A stretch of 64,000 nucleotides of DNA. Origin: EA-27 sp964396265. GTDB taxonomy: Archaea; Thermoplasmatota; Thermoplasmata; RBG-16-68-12; EA-27. The notes below the pieces were generated by a model. The model worked only from the letters and a program-made list of their open reading frames with translations. It was not told where the DNA came from and did no database searches. A program made the translations under genes and the position numbers. This document shows, piece by piece, positions 50,160 through 59,797 of the stretch. Location of the stretch: assembly GCA_964396265.1 (NCBI GenBank), contig CAYNEM010000006.1, positions 1 through 64,000 of the forward strand, in the 5' to 3' direction. Positions within the stretch are counted from its first letter, which is position 1. Every line of letters begins with the position of its first letter.

Positions 50160-51902
50160 ATGAGGGGACGCGCGGCCTTGCTCGGCCTGCTTGCACTGGT
50201 TCTGATCGTGAGCGCGACGCCGCTCGCGGCGGCGGACAACCCGCCGGAGGTTGTGATCGACACCCCCGACCACGGTTCCACAGTGAGCGGGACCGTGGTC
50301 ATTTCCGGTCGAGCGGGGGACGACACGAACGTCAGTCTCGTAAAGGTCCGCATCGACGACGGCGAATGGCATGCCGCGCGGGATACGTCGGGCGACGGTT
50401 CGTGGCACACGTGGGCCCTCGATTGGGACACGACGACGGTCCCCAACGGATGGCACGCCATCGGCGCTCTCGCGGTGGACGGGTCGGGCCAGCTCGCGGA
50501 CGCGCGCATCGAGGTCTTCGTCGAGAACCACGACGGAGGCGGGAACCACCCGCCGCGCGTCGCGATCGACGAGCCCGCCCATGGGTCGACGGTCCGCGGG
50601 ACCATCCTCGTCAAGGGACGATCCAGCGACGAGGACGTGAACGACGCGGTCGAGCTCGTCCAGGTCCGGATCGACCACGGCGCATGGCAGAACGCCACGC
50701 CGACGGGCGCGAACGGCTCGTGGGACCACTGGGAGTTCTCGTGGAACACGTCGACCGTGGACGACGGCTGGCATGCGTTCTCCGCGCGCGCGTTCGACGG
50801 CGAGCTGTGGTCCGACGACAAGATCGTCGAGTACTTCGTGGACAACGTGCACGACGAGAACCGCCGGCCGTTCGCCGAGATCATGCACCCGAGGAACGGC
50901 GAAACCGTCCGCGGGATCGTCCTCATCCACGGGGTGGCGGGAGACCCGGACGACCGGGACCGCGTGGAGCTCGTGCAGGTCCGCATCGGGGACGGCGACT
51001 GGATGCGCGCCGTGGACACGAGCCGCGATCACACGTGGCGCACGTGGGCGTTCCAGTGGGACACGACGACGCGCGACAACGGCGAGGTGCACATCTGCGC
51101 GCGCGCGTTCGACGGGGACCTGTATTCGGAAGTTCACTGCGTAACGGTAAAGGTCGCCAACGAGCACGACAACAAACGGCCCGAGGTCAAGATCCTGCAC
51201 CCGGGCATGGGGGAGAAGGTGTCGGGTCTCGTGCTCATCCACGGCAGGGCGTGGGACGACGTCCGCGTGAAGCTCGTGGAGATCCGGTTCAACGAGGGCG
51301 ATTGGCGGCGGGCGACCGACACGTCCCCGGACGACTCCTGGACGACGTGGGCCTACGAGTGGAACACGCGCGAGCGGGACGACGGGTGCCTCAAGATCTT
51401 CGCGCGCGCGTTCGACGGCAGCCTGTACAGCGAGCTCGCGTACGTCGAGGTGTGCGTCGACAACGAGAACGACCGCCCCTGGGCGAAGATCGTGCACCCG
51501 CACAACGAGGACACGGTGCACGGGCTCGTGCTGATCCATGGGACGGCGGGCGACGACCACGGCGTGAAGCTCGTGGAGGTGAGGATCGACGACCGCGAGT
51601 GGGACGACGCGGACAACACCGGCCGCGAGCGGCCCTGGAGCACGTGGGCGTACGAGTGGAACACCGTGCAGCACGAGAACGGGAAACACCGCGTCTGCGC
51701 CCGGGCGCACGACGGCGAACGGTACAGCGAACCGCACTGCATCGTCGTGATCGTGCACAACGAGCGCCACGACGGCGGCGGGATCCTCCTCTGGGTGCCG
51801 GAGTCCGTCGGGAGCCTCGGGCCGCTCCTCGCGCTGGGCCTCTTCGGGTCCCTCGGGGTCGCCATGCTTATGTGGCTCCGGGCCCATGGATTCCTCCGGT
51901 GA
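50160..51902 (+). CDS. Surface protein of five tandem Ig-like repeats with C-terminal anchor
   Basis: 580 residues. A signal peptide (ALLGLLALVLIVSATPLAAA) is followed by five repeats of about 95-105 residues, each shaped PxVxIxxPxxGxTVxGxVLIHG, LVxVRIDDGxW, W..WAxxWxT and ARAFDGxLYSE. The third to fifth are most alike. It ends with one helix (SLGPLLALGLFGSLGVAMLM) and a short basic tail, so it is anchored by its C-terminus with the repeats outside. There is no cytoplasmic DNA-binding part, unlike its two neighbours. TATA cttataa (50123-50129) lies 31 bases before the ATG. It may be a ligand or structural partner of the flanking regulators. Confidence 0.8.
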   Translation: MRGRAALLGLLALVLIVSATPLAAADNPPEVVIDTPDHGSTVSGTVVISGRAGDDTNVSLVKVRIDDGEWHAARDTSGDGSWHTWALDWDTTTVPNGWHAIGALAVDGSGQLADARIEVFVENHDGGGNHPPRVAIDEPAHGSTVRGTILVKGRSSDEDVNDAVELVQVRIDHGAWQNATPTGANGSWDHWEFSWNTSTVDDGWHAFSARAFDGELWSDDKIVEYFVDNVHDENRRPFAEIMHPRNGETVRGIVLIHGVAGDPDDRDRVELVQVRIGDGDWMRAVDTSRDHTWRTWAFQWDTTTRDNGEVHICARAFDGDLYSEVHCVTVKVANEHDNKRPEVKILHPGMGEKVSGLVLIHGRAWDDVRVKLVEIRFNEGDWRRATDTSPDDSWTTWAYEWNTRERDDGCLKIFARAFDGSLYSELAYVEVCVDNENDRPWAKIVHPHNEDTVHGLVLIHGTAGDDHGVKLVEVRIDDREWDDADNTGRERPWSTWAYEWNTVQHENGKHRVCARAHDGERYSEPHCIVVIVHNERHDGGGILLWVPESVGSLGPLLALGLFGSLGVAMLMWLRAHGFLR

Positions 51903-51909
51903 CGGGGAG

Positions 51910-53976
51910 ATGGACCGGCGGGCGACGCTGCTGGGGCTGATCCTCCTCGGGGCCTCCTTGGCCGGGATGCCCGCGGCGGGCGCGGGCCCGACGTACGTGG
52001 AGGGGGCCGTCGAGGGCGTCTGGACTCTGGATGGCAGCCCCTACGTCCTGATCGGGAACGTGACGGTGCTCCCGGGACGGTCCCTCACGATCGAGGGAGG
52101 TGTGGAGATCCGCGCGGACCACTTCACCGGCCTCGAGGTCCTCGGGAGCCTGGACGTCCGCGGAACCGCCGATGCGACCGTCCGGTTCACCGCCAACTCC
52201 CCCACGCCGGACGCGGGCTTCTGGCGGGGAATCCTCGCATCGGGCGGAGCGTCTCTTTCAATCTCCCGTGCGGCCTTGGAGTTCGCGCAGGCGGCCGTGT
52301 CCGTGACCGCGTCGTCCCTCTCCGTGGAGGACGTGGTGTTCTACAGCAACGCGGAGGCCGGGATCGCCGCCGAGGCCGCGACGTTCACCGTGCGCCGGGC
52401 GCTGTTCCATGGGAACGCGTTCGGGATCTCCCTCTCCGCCGCCAACGCGCTCGTGGAGAACTCGACCTTCCTCGGGCCCACGCTCGGCGACGTCTCCCTG
52501 GACCTCGGCTCGCGCGCGCACCTCCGAGCTTGCGTACGGGAGTCGGCCCTCAAGCTCGCGGACGACGCGTCCCGCGTGGACCTCGAGGGCATCGTGACCG
52601 TGCGCGTGACAGACCGGTTCGGCGTCCCGCAGGCGGGCGCGAGCGTGCTCATCGAGGACAATCCCACAAACCGCTCGCAGGTCCTTCGGTCCGACACGAA
52701 CCCCGAGGGCCGTGTGTCCGGCATCGTCGTGACGCAGCGCATCGTCACGAAGCTCGGTGGCCCGAAGGACTTCAACCCATTCCGGGTCACCGCGGGCGAA
52801 GCCCCCGCGCAGGCGTTTGCGGATATCGTCGTCGACGGCGTCCGAGAGGTGGAGCTCGCAATCCCTGCGGACCTCACGCCGCCGACCGCCCTCGCCTCCA
52901 CGCTTTTGGCGGTGGACGAGGACGTTGCCCTGACGCTCGATGCCTCCGCCTCGTGGGACAATGACCCAAGCTTCGCCGCCACGGGCACGTTCCTCTGGAC
53001 GTTCCCGGACCTCGCCGTGCAGCTCGTCGGCCGCACCGCCTCCATCACGTTTGCGACACCCGGGAGCGCGGACGGCGTCCTCACCGCAATCGACGCGGTA
53101 GGGAACGAGGCGTTCCTCTCCTTCTCGGTCCTCGTGCGCGACGTGACGCCTCCGACGATCGTTAGCATCAGTGTGCCCGCCCGCGGAGGCACCGGAGAGA
53201 CGCTCGTCTTCGATTCGTCTGCTTCGGACAACGACCCGCGCTTCGCGCAGGGAAGCTCCTACCTGTGGCGGTTCACCCGGGGCGCGACTGTCGTCGAGAT
53301 CGGCGGCCCCCGCGTGGCCCTCTCCTTCGGGGTGGCGGGGACGTGGACGGTCGAACTGTCCGTGCGGGACCCGACCGGGAACGAGGTCGTCGAGAGGGAG
53401 GGCGTGCTCATCGTCGCACCGCCAATCCCGAACCCGTGGCCGGCGGTGATCGCGCTGGCCGCGTTCGTTTCGGCCGCCTCCACGATGGCGACGGAGCGCG
53501 GGAAGGCCGGCCTCTTCGCGCTGTTCCTCCCCTTGTACACGCGCCTCAAGGACGACGAGGTCCTCGACCAGTTCACGCGCGGCCAGATCTTCGGATACAT
53601 CCGCGTGCACCCCGGGGACACGTACACGGACATCAAGCGGAACCTCGGGCTGAACAACGGGACGCTGACGTACCACCTCGACGTCCTCGGGAAGCAGGGG
53701 TACGTCCGCGCCGTCGTCCGCGGAGCCCGCAAGATGTTCTTCCCCGTGGACGTGCAGCCGCCGGAGGATGGCGGCGGCCTCGCGGAGATCCAGCGACGGC
53801 TCCTGGGGGCGATGGGCGAGGCACCCGGAATCGCGATCTCCGATCTGGCGGCGAGCCTCGGGATCAGCCGCCAGCTCGCGTTGTACCACACGCGCCTCCT
53901 CGCGGGACAAGGGCTCGTGCGCTTGGAGCGCCGCGGCCTGCGGCTCATTGGCTATCCGGTGCGCGCACGCGCGTAG
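51910..53976 (+). CDS. Surface beta-helix/Ig protein with transmembrane segment and cytoplasmic winged-helix pair
   Basis: About 688 residues from the ATG at 51910 (an ATG at 51886, inside the previous gene, is possible). A signal peptide (ATLLGLILLGASLAGMPAAG) is followed by a right-handed beta-helix-like region (TVLPGRSLTIEGGVEIRADH, VENSTFLGPTLGDVSL). Then come two Ig/PKD-like domains (LTLDASASWDNDPSFA and LVFDSSASDNDPRFA). A clear helix follows (WPAVIALAAFVSAASTMAT), then FLPLYTRLKDDEVLD and two winged helices (YTDIKRNLGLNNGTLTYHLD and ISDLAASLGISRQLALYHTR). The last 170 residues closely match the end of the 1355-residue protein. It overlaps the AlkZ-like gene by 25 bases, convergent. Confidence 0.83.
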   Translation: MDRRATLLGLILLGASLAGMPAAGAGPTYVEGAVEGVWTLDGSPYVLIGNVTVLPGRSLTIEGGVEIRADHFTGLEVLGSLDVRGTADATVRFTANSPTPDAGFWRGILASGGASLSISRAALEFAQAAVSVTASSLSVEDVVFYSNAEAGIAAEAATFTVRRALFHGNAFGISLSAANALVENSTFLGPTLGDVSLDLGSRAHLRACVRESALKLADDASRVDLEGIVTVRVTDRFGVPQAGASVLIEDNPTNRSQVLRSDTNPEGRVSGIVVTQRIVTKLGGPKDFNPFRVTAGEAPAQAFADIVVDGVREVELAIPADLTPPTALASTLLAVDEDVALTLDASASWDNDPSFAATGTFLWTFPDLAVQLVGRTASITFATPGSADGVLTAIDAVGNEAFLSFSVLVRDVTPPTIVSISVPARGGTGETLVFDSSASDNDPRFAQGSSYLWRFTRGATVVEIGGPRVALSFGVAGTWTVELSVRDPTGNEVVEREGVLIVAPPIPNPWPAVIALAAFVSAASTMATERGKAGLFALFLPLYTRLKDDEVLDQFTRGQIFGYIRVHPGDTYTDIKRNLGLNNGTLTYHLDVLGKQGYVRAVVRGARKMFFPVDVQPPEDGGGLAEIQRRLLGAMGEAPGIAISDLAASLGISRQLALYHTRLLAGQGLVRLERRGLRLIGYPVRARA

Positions 53977-55094
53977 GCGAGGTCCACGGCGCCACCAAGG
54001 AAGCGACCGAGGTCCTCGGCCTCCGCGGCGATTCCCTCTCGAGTCGACTTCGAGAGCGAGTGGAACGGTTCCACGACGACGCGCCACCTGCGTCCTTGGC
54101 GGCGGTGTTCCCATACGCCCGCAACGACGCCGTTCACCAGGACGACGGGAGTGAGCCATCCCGCTTTCCGGAAGACACGCGGGTAGCGGCGCGCGTCCAC
54201 GAGGTGATCCTTCTTGCGGTGGCCCAGCAGATATCCGTCGAAGCTGGGGAGGAGGCACACGGACTCCGTCCGCCGACGTGTGTCGAGTTGGGCGAAGTCT
54301 TCACGGAGCATGAGGGCGCGGTTCCCATCGACTGTCACCGCCGCCATGTCGGGGATGCCGTCCCATGCGGATCTCGCGTCCTTCGCCGCCATGCCCGACC
54401 ACGCGAGGAAGTCCTGAGGGGTAGCGGGACCGTACGTACGGAGGTAGGCCCGGAGGCGCGCGACCCTCGCCGCGTCCGGAGGCGGCATCCCTCGCTCGCC
54501 CAGCCACGCGTCCGTCCGCACGAACGTCACTTCCCGTCCCCGCGGCGGGCCGAAACAGACGAGTCCCTGGAAGCACGGGTGGCGGACGATGCCGCCCCAC
54601 GAGTGCTCGACCCACTTCCTCGCCTTGGGGCCGACGAGGCCGACGACGCGGTCCGCGAGCTCCCGACGTGCGAGGGGCCCCGGGGCCAGGGCTTCCACCA
54701 CTCCGTCCGTCATCGCGTCGATCTCCGCGGTGGAAATGCCGCTTCGCCCGATCCAGTTGCGGTCCCTCGCGACCGCGCTCTCGCGTAGCGCCGCCACGTA
54801 GGTGGTCAGCTCCGCCGCCGGAATGAGGTGGATCGTCCCGCGCATGCACCACGTCTTCACGAGCGAACGCTCCCGCCAAAGCGCGCGCTCGACGTCCTCC
54901 GGCCGAAGGTCCCTGACGCGGGCCCGCAGGGCGAGCTGCGCCGCCGAGGACAGTTGCGCCTGGACGCCGCACACGTCCGAGACGACCGCCACCAGGTTGG
55001 CCCGTGGGGCGCGGTGAAGGAGGTGATGGCGGCGGAGCCGGAGCGCATGGACCTGGCGCCACGACACCGCAGGGGCGACGCCGGAATCGACCAT
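53952..55094 (-). CDS. HTH_42 / AlkZ-YcaQ-like winged-helix protein
   Basis: 380 residues with the family features: VVSDVCGVQAQLSSAAQLAL including the QAQ motif (about residue 45), then ALWRERSLVKTWCMRGTIHL, then PSFDGYLLGHRKKDHLVDAR and VVLVNGVVAGVWEHRRQG. In AlkZ/YcaQ the QxQ residues are catalytic in DNA glycosylases that unhook interstrand crosslinks or remove bulky N-alkyl bases. Other members are uncharacterised, so glycosylase activity is likely but unproven. Confidence 0.85.
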   Translation of the reverse strand: MVDSGVAPAVSWRQVHALRLRRHHLLHRAPRANLVAVVSDVCGVQAQLSSAAQLALRARVRDLRPEDVERALWRERSLVKTWCMRGTIHLIPAAELTTYVAALRESAVARDRNWIGRSGISTAEIDAMTDGVVEALAPGPLARRELADRVVGLVGPKARKWVEHSWGGIVRHPCFQGLVCFGPPRGREVTFVRTDAWLGERGMPPPDAARVARLRAYLRTYGPATPQDFLAWSGMAAKDARSAWDGIPDMAAVTVDGNRALMLREDFAQLDTRRRTESVCLLPSFDGYLLGHRKKDHLVDARRYPRVFRKAGWLTPVVLVNGVVAGVWEHRRQGRRWRVVVEPFHSLSKSTREGIAAEAEDLGRFLGGAVDLAYARARTG

Positions 55095-55191
55095 CGAATC
55101 GGGAAAGCGGCCTCAACCAAAAGGCCACGCTCGACCCGATCCGGTACGTCGACCCCACGGAGGGAATCGCAATCATGTGGACGGACCATCC

Positions 55192-55641
55192 TCATCGGCC
55201 AGGGGACGGAAGGAAACGGCGAATCGCATCCGTCACAGGGCACGTTGAGATCAGGCCAGCCTCCGCGATGGACGTGAAGTCCCTGTCGTTTGAAACGAGG
55301 ACCGCGCCCGTCTGCAGGCAAGTCGCCGCGTGAACGCAATCGGCCTTCTTTCCTCCCTGGAAATGTGGCGCGCACGCACGTATGAAGCGATCTTCGACCG
55401 ACACAATGTCCATCGCCTGGACGAGCGCCACGGCCAAGGCCGCGGCCGTAGGAGATGGGAAGGCCTCCGCGTACCGCACGTACTCTTGCACGAGGAGGAT
55501 GTTGCCAACGAGAAGGACACGCCCCTGATCGAGCAGATGCACGATCAACCGATAGGTGTCGGTCTCGCGGGAGGGACTCTTGATTGCCGCGACGAACACG
55601 TTTGTGTCCAAAAGGACCGCACGAGGAACGCCCGCAGCCAT
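55192..55641 (-). CDS. vapC: PIN-domain toxin (VapC-like), module 3
   Basis: 149 residues: AVLLDTNVFVAAIKSPSRE with the first Asp, LLVQEYVRYAEAF with the Glu, and GGKKADCVHAATCLQTGAVL then VSNDRDFTSIAEAG with the last acidic group. It begins 14 bases after the antitoxin stop. Confidence 0.85.
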   Translation of the reverse strand: MAAGVPRAVLLDTNVFVAAIKSPSRETDTYRLIVHLLDQGRVLLVGNILLVQEYVRYAEAFPSPTAAALAVALVQAMDIVSVEDRFIRACAPHFQGGKKADCVHAATCLQTGAVLVSNDRDFTSIAEAGLISTCPVTDAIRRFLPSPGR

Positions 55642-55655
55642 CGGCTCACCGCGTC

Positions 55656-55922
55656 TCAGCGCCGGAGTGCCGGGAATTCACGAGCGGCCCGCTTCTCCAT
55701 CTCGTCCTTGATCCTGGCAACGATGGGGTCGAGATCGACTCCTCGAAGTTCCTCACCGATCTTCTTCGCGAGCTCCTTCGGGTCGAGCCGCTGGAGCCAC
55801 ATCTGCCCTCCCTGGGCCTCGACGAGAAGAAACTTGGTGCCGGGCTGGATCTTCTGAGCGTCCCGTGTCTCCTTCGGGATCACGATGCGTCCGGCGCGGT
55901 CAATCGTTACGACGCTCGGCAT
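55656..55922 (-). CDS. vapB: AbrB-type antitoxin, module 3
   Basis: 88 residues from the ATG at 55922: MPSVVTIDRAGRIVIPKETR, then QPGTKFLLVEAQGGQMWLQR, and a helical C-terminus ending KRAAREFPALRR. The TATA-like atatatc on the minus strand (about 55946-55952) is close to 28 bases ahead. A single GTATCTA half-site, as in the other two modules, lies upstream (55957-55963), but there is no full palindrome. Confidence 0.85.
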   Translation of the reverse strand: MPSVVTIDRAGRIVIPKETRDAQKIQPGTKFLLVEAQGGQMWLQRLDPKELAKKIGEELRGVDLDPIVARIKDEMEKRAAREFPALRR

Positions 55923-56137
55923 TCGGAACCGTACATGCCATTCATGATATATGATGGTATCTATGCCATTTACATTCGCAGCGGAGATCATGGCGGCGGA
56001 GCGGGAAGGCTTGGACGTCCCGCCACGAGAACGAGGGGACCCTTGGCGCACAGGGCATCGCCACCGGGATGCGGACTCGCACCTAAGGCCTCACCCGCGA
56101 CAACACGAATATAAGCAGCCCACGCATCGCACAGGAC

Positions 56138-56869
56138 ATGTCGAAGGCCCTTGCCGACCTGCCGAGCCCCGGGAACGGCTACGCCATCGTCGCTCGGGAC
56201 GTCGTGAAGACGTACGACACCGGCACCGTGGAGGTCCACGCGCTGCGCGGTGTAAACCTACAGGTGCCGAGGGGGGAGATGATCGCGATCATGGGTCCGT
56301 CCGGCTGCGGGAAGACGACCCTGCTCAACGTCCTCTCCGGGATCGACGAGATGACGTCCGGCAATGTGCACGTGGGCGGGCACGACTTGGCCGCGATGAA
56401 GGACAACGACAAGACGGACTTCCGCGCGAAGCGCATGGGCTTCATCTTCCAGGCGTACAACCTCATCCCCGTGCTCCGGGCGGTCGAGAACGTGGAGCTC
56501 CCACTCCTCGTGGCGGGCGTCCGCGCCTCGGACGCGCGTCCCCGGGCCTTGGCGGCGCTCGAGTGGGTCGGCCTCACGACGGAAGCGCACCGGCGGCCGA
56601 GCGAGCTGTCCGGCGGGCAGCAGCAGCGAGTGGCGATCGCGCGCGCCCTCGTGAACGAGCCGGAGATCGTCTTCGGCGACGAGCCGACCGGGAACCTGGA
56701 CTCGGAGACCACGGAGGAGATCTTGGCGCTGATCCTTCGGCTCAACAAGGAGAAGCGGCAGACGTTCATCCTCGTGACGCACGACACGAACGTCGGCCAC
56801 CAGGCGCAGCGCGTCGTCGTCATGCGCAACGGTCGGATCGAGAAGGAGTTCCGGCCGACAGCGTTCTAG
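56138..56869 (+). CDS. ABC transporter ATP-binding protein, LolD/MacB type
   Basis: 243 residues: Walker A GPSGCGKTTLL (about residue 53), Q-loop FIFQAYNLIP, signature LSGGQQQRVAIARALVNEP, Walker B IVFGDEPTGNLDSET and H-loop LVTHDTNV. The LolD/MacB group powers mechanotransmission or extrusion of lipoproteins, peptides or drugs together with a FtsX-type permease, which follows 10 bases downstream. TATA gaatataag (56107-56115) implies a leaderless start. Confidence 0.93.
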   Translation: MSKALADLPSPGNGYAIVARDVVKTYDTGTVEVHALRGVNLQVPRGEMIAIMGPSGCGKTTLLNVLSGIDEMTSGNVHVGGHDLAAMKDNDKTDFRAKRMGFIFQAYNLIPVLRAVENVELPLLVAGVRASDARPRALAALEWVGLTTEAHRRPSELSGGQQQRVAIARALVNEPEIVFGDEPTGNLDSETTEEILALILRLNKEKRQTFILVTHDTNVGHQAQRVVVMRNGRIEKEFRPTAF

Positions 56870-56879
56870 GGAGGCTGCG

Positions 56880-59744
56880 ATGACGCATGAGATCCCGTAC
56901 CTGACGGTGGTCCTCCTCACGGCGATCGCCGCGATGGCGGTCGCGGCCCGCCGCCGCGTGCTCTTCCGTATGGCGGTCCGGAACGCGGGCCGTCGGAAGG
57001 TGCAGGTCGCCCTGGCGATCGGCGGGCTCCTCGTCGCGACCTCGATCCTCTCCGGGTCCTTCGTCGTCGGCGACTCCCTGCGCTTCGCGATTCGCGGGGA
57101 GGCGTTCCGCAGCCTCGACGTGATCGACGAGACGATCGTGTTCGGAGGGCTGCTCGACTTCTACAACCGGACGACGTACGACGGCCTCGCCGCCAACGCG
57201 GGCGACATGCCCCACGTGGACGCCCTCGCCCCGCGCATCCATGCGACCGCATCCGTGCTCCACGCGGCGGAACGCCTCTCGGAAGCGCGGGCGAACCTGA
57301 TCGGCGTGGACCCCGCACTCGACCCTGGGGTGTTCACCCTGTCCGACGGAACGTTGACGGACGGGTCCGCTCTCGCGGGGAACCGCACGTACATCAACGA
57401 GAACCTCGCGGACTCCGTCCAGGCGCGAGCGGGGTCCCGCCTCACCCTGTTCCTCGGGTCCGGCTCCGTGGACGTCGACGTGGAGGACGTGCTGCGGCCC
57501 GAGGGCAAGGCGACTTGGAACAACGGGCCGAACCTGTTCCTGCCTCTCGCGGAGGTGCAGCGGATCCTGGGCCGCGCGGGGCAGGTCAACGTGATCGTCG
57601 TGTCGAACAGCGGAGGCGTGGAGAACGGGCACCTTGCGACGAGCTCGGCGGTGCAGGAGCTGGACGCCGCCCTGGGTCCCGGCCATCCCTACACGATCGA
57701 CACGGTGAAACAAGACCGGGTCGAGGCCGCGGACCGCGCTTCGGGACAGCTCACGGACCTGTTCACGCTGCTCGGCGTCTTCACGGTGATCGCCGGCCTC
57801 ATGCTGATCACGTCGATCGTCGTGATGCTCGCGGAGGAGCGAAAAACGGAGATGGGCATCCAGCGGGCCGTCGGCTTGCGCCGCGCGCACCTCACGCAGG
57901 TGTTCTCGCTCGAAGGCTTCCTCTACGCGCTGGCGGCGGCCGCGATCGGCTCGCTCGCGGGGCTCGGGGTGGCGGCGGTCATCCTGTACGTGGTCGGCCA
58001 GATCCTGTTCCCCGAGTCTGGGATTGCCCTCCGTTGGGATTCGTCCAGCCTCACGCTCGGCTTCGCGCTCGGGTTCCTCCTGACGCTCGGGACGATCGTA
58101 TTCTCCTCGGGGCGCATCAGCCGCCTGAACATCGTCCGCGCGATCCGGAACATCCCGGAGCCAACGACGCGGAAGTTGACGGGCGGTCAGATCGCGCTGG
58201 GCGTTGCCCTCCTTGTCCCCGGCATCCTCGCGCTGCTCGGGGGATGGGCGACGGGGGACGGTGCCTTCTTCACTGGCGGAGTCGCGCTCGCCCCGATGGG
58301 CATCGCCGTGCTCGCGCACAAGCGCGTCGGGCCCCGCCTGGCGTTCACGGCGGCCGGCCTGTTCCTCGTCGTGTGGAACCTCATCCCCGTGCAGCTGTTC
58401 CCCGGAGCGGCGGTCATCGCGTTGTTCATCGTCGTCGGGATCATGATGATCGCCGGCGGCGTCCTGCTCGTCGTGTTCAACAACGACCTCATCCTCGGCT
58501 TCCTTGGCCGGACGGTCGGGCGACGCCAGAAGCTCCAGCCGATCCTGCGCACCGCGATCGCGTACCCGATGGCCCGTAAGGGACGGACGGGGCTCACCGT
58601 CGGCATCTTCGCGCTCATCGTGTTCACGATTGTCGTCATGGCGGCGGTGCAGTCCCTCCTCGGGAGCAGCATCCGGACGTTCACCGAGGAAGCGAGCGGC
58701 GGGTACGACATCTTCGGCGTCGCGAACCCCGACGCGTCGGTGCTGAACGACACGGGACAACCGACGACCTTCGCGGACCGACTCGCGAACTCGACCGTGG
58801 CGGCGAACCTCACGACCCACGAAGAGCTGCTGTTCGGGCGAGGGACCGTGGATCCCCCGAACGGGGACGAGGCGTTCTACGAACTGTACGGGTTCGACGC
58901 GGACTTCGCGGAGCGGAACGGGTTCTCCCTCTTCCAGCGCGCGCCAGAGTACCGGTCGGACCGGGAGGCGTGGCACGCCGTCCTCGCGGACGGCAACCTG
59001 ACGATCATCGACCGGAGCGTGCAGGTGATCGAGTTCGGCGCAAACAACGGGATCTTCGCCCTCGACATCGGGGATGAGGTCGTGGTCCGGAACCAGACCG
59101 GAGGCAACCGGACGGTTCGAATCGCCGGGATCCTGGACTCCTCGATCGTCCGGGGGCTGTTCCTGAACGCCTCGTTCGTCCGCGAGAACTTCGGGGCGGT
59201 CCGCCCGAGCTTCTTCATGTTCCAGCTGGGGCCCGGCGCCGAGGGTGTGGCCGTAGGCCGCGAATTGGAGCGGACGTTCGTCGCGGTCCAGATGCAGACG
59301 TTCGTCGTCGCAGCCCTCGTCGAGGAAAGCACGGCCACGACGAACGCCTTCTTCGACCTCCTCGAGGGGTATCTCGCGATGGGGCTCCTCGTCGGGATGG
59401 CGGGGCTCGGGATCATCACGATGCGGAACGTCGTGGAGCGTCGCGCAGAGATCGGCGCGCTGCGGGCGCTCGGGTTCCGCCGGAGCATGGTCCTCAAGTC
59501 GCTGCTGATCGAGACCTCGTACGTCGCCCTCGTCGGGATCGCGATCGGCGTCGTGCTCGGCGTCCTGCTCGGGTACCGAGTCTGGCTCGACTTCCTCACG
59601 CAGGCGGACGCGTACGTCGTTCCGTGGGACCGCATCCTGATCGTGAGCGCGGTCGCCTACCTGGCGGCGATGGCGACGACCGTTTCGCCCTCCGTCCGCG
59701 CCGCCCGACTGCCGCCTGCCGAGGCGCTTCGGTATTCGGAGTGA
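56880..59744 (+). CDS. FtsX/MacB-type ABC permease
   Basis: 954 residues. An N-terminal helix is followed by MAVRNAGRRKVQVALAIGGL, a MacB-type external domain (about residues 55-280) and an FtsX core of three helices (about 285-430, with EERKTEMGIQRAVGLRRAHL). More helices follow (about 440-600), then a second external domain, and a second FtsX core near the end (VVERRAEIGALRALGFRRSM). Two FtsX units on one chain mean that the permease may work without a second subunit. Its substrate is unknown; it probably exports or processes cell-surface molecules. Confidence 0.9.
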   Translation: MTHEIPYLTVVLLTAIAAMAVAARRRVLFRMAVRNAGRRKVQVALAIGGLLVATSILSGSFVVGDSLRFAIRGEAFRSLDVIDETIVFGGLLDFYNRTTYDGLAANAGDMPHVDALAPRIHATASVLHAAERLSEARANLIGVDPALDPGVFTLSDGTLTDGSALAGNRTYINENLADSVQARAGSRLTLFLGSGSVDVDVEDVLRPEGKATWNNGPNLFLPLAEVQRILGRAGQVNVIVVSNSGGVENGHLATSSAVQELDAALGPGHPYTIDTVKQDRVEAADRASGQLTDLFTLLGVFTVIAGLMLITSIVVMLAEERKTEMGIQRAVGLRRAHLTQVFSLEGFLYALAAAAIGSLAGLGVAAVILYVVGQILFPESGIALRWDSSSLTLGFALGFLLTLGTIVFSSGRISRLNIVRAIRNIPEPTTRKLTGGQIALGVALLVPGILALLGGWATGDGAFFTGGVALAPMGIAVLAHKRVGPRLAFTAAGLFLVVWNLIPVQLFPGAAVIALFIVVGIMMIAGGVLLVVFNNDLILGFLGRTVGRRQKLQPILRTAIAYPMARKGRTGLTVGIFALIVFTIVVMAAVQSLLGSSIRTFTEEASGGYDIFGVANPDASVLNDTGQPTTFADRLANSTVAANLTTHEELLFGRGTVDPPNGDEAFYELYGFDADFAERNGFSLFQRAPEYRSDREAWHAVLADGNLTIIDRSVQVIEFGANNGIFALDIGDEVVVRNQTGGNRTVRIAGILDSSIVRGLFLNASFVRENFGAVRPSFFMFQLGPGAEGVAVGRELERTFVAVQMQTFVVAALVEESTATTNAFFDLLEGYLAMGLLVGMAGLGIITMRNVVERRAEIGALRALGFRRSMVLKSLLIETSYVALVGIAIGVVLGVLLGYRVWLDFLTQADAYVVPWDRILIVSAVAYLAAMATTVSPSVRAARLPPAEALRYSE

Positions 59745-59797
59745 GTCCGAGCCGCTCGCAAAGATATAGATAGAGGCCCCGGGATGGGCTCGACTCG

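Noticed and set aside
55940..55966. Full palindromic operator for vapBC module 3
   Set aside because: Only a single GTATCTA half-site and a weak TCAT/ATGA symmetry are present; they do not match the operators of modules 1 and 2 well enough.
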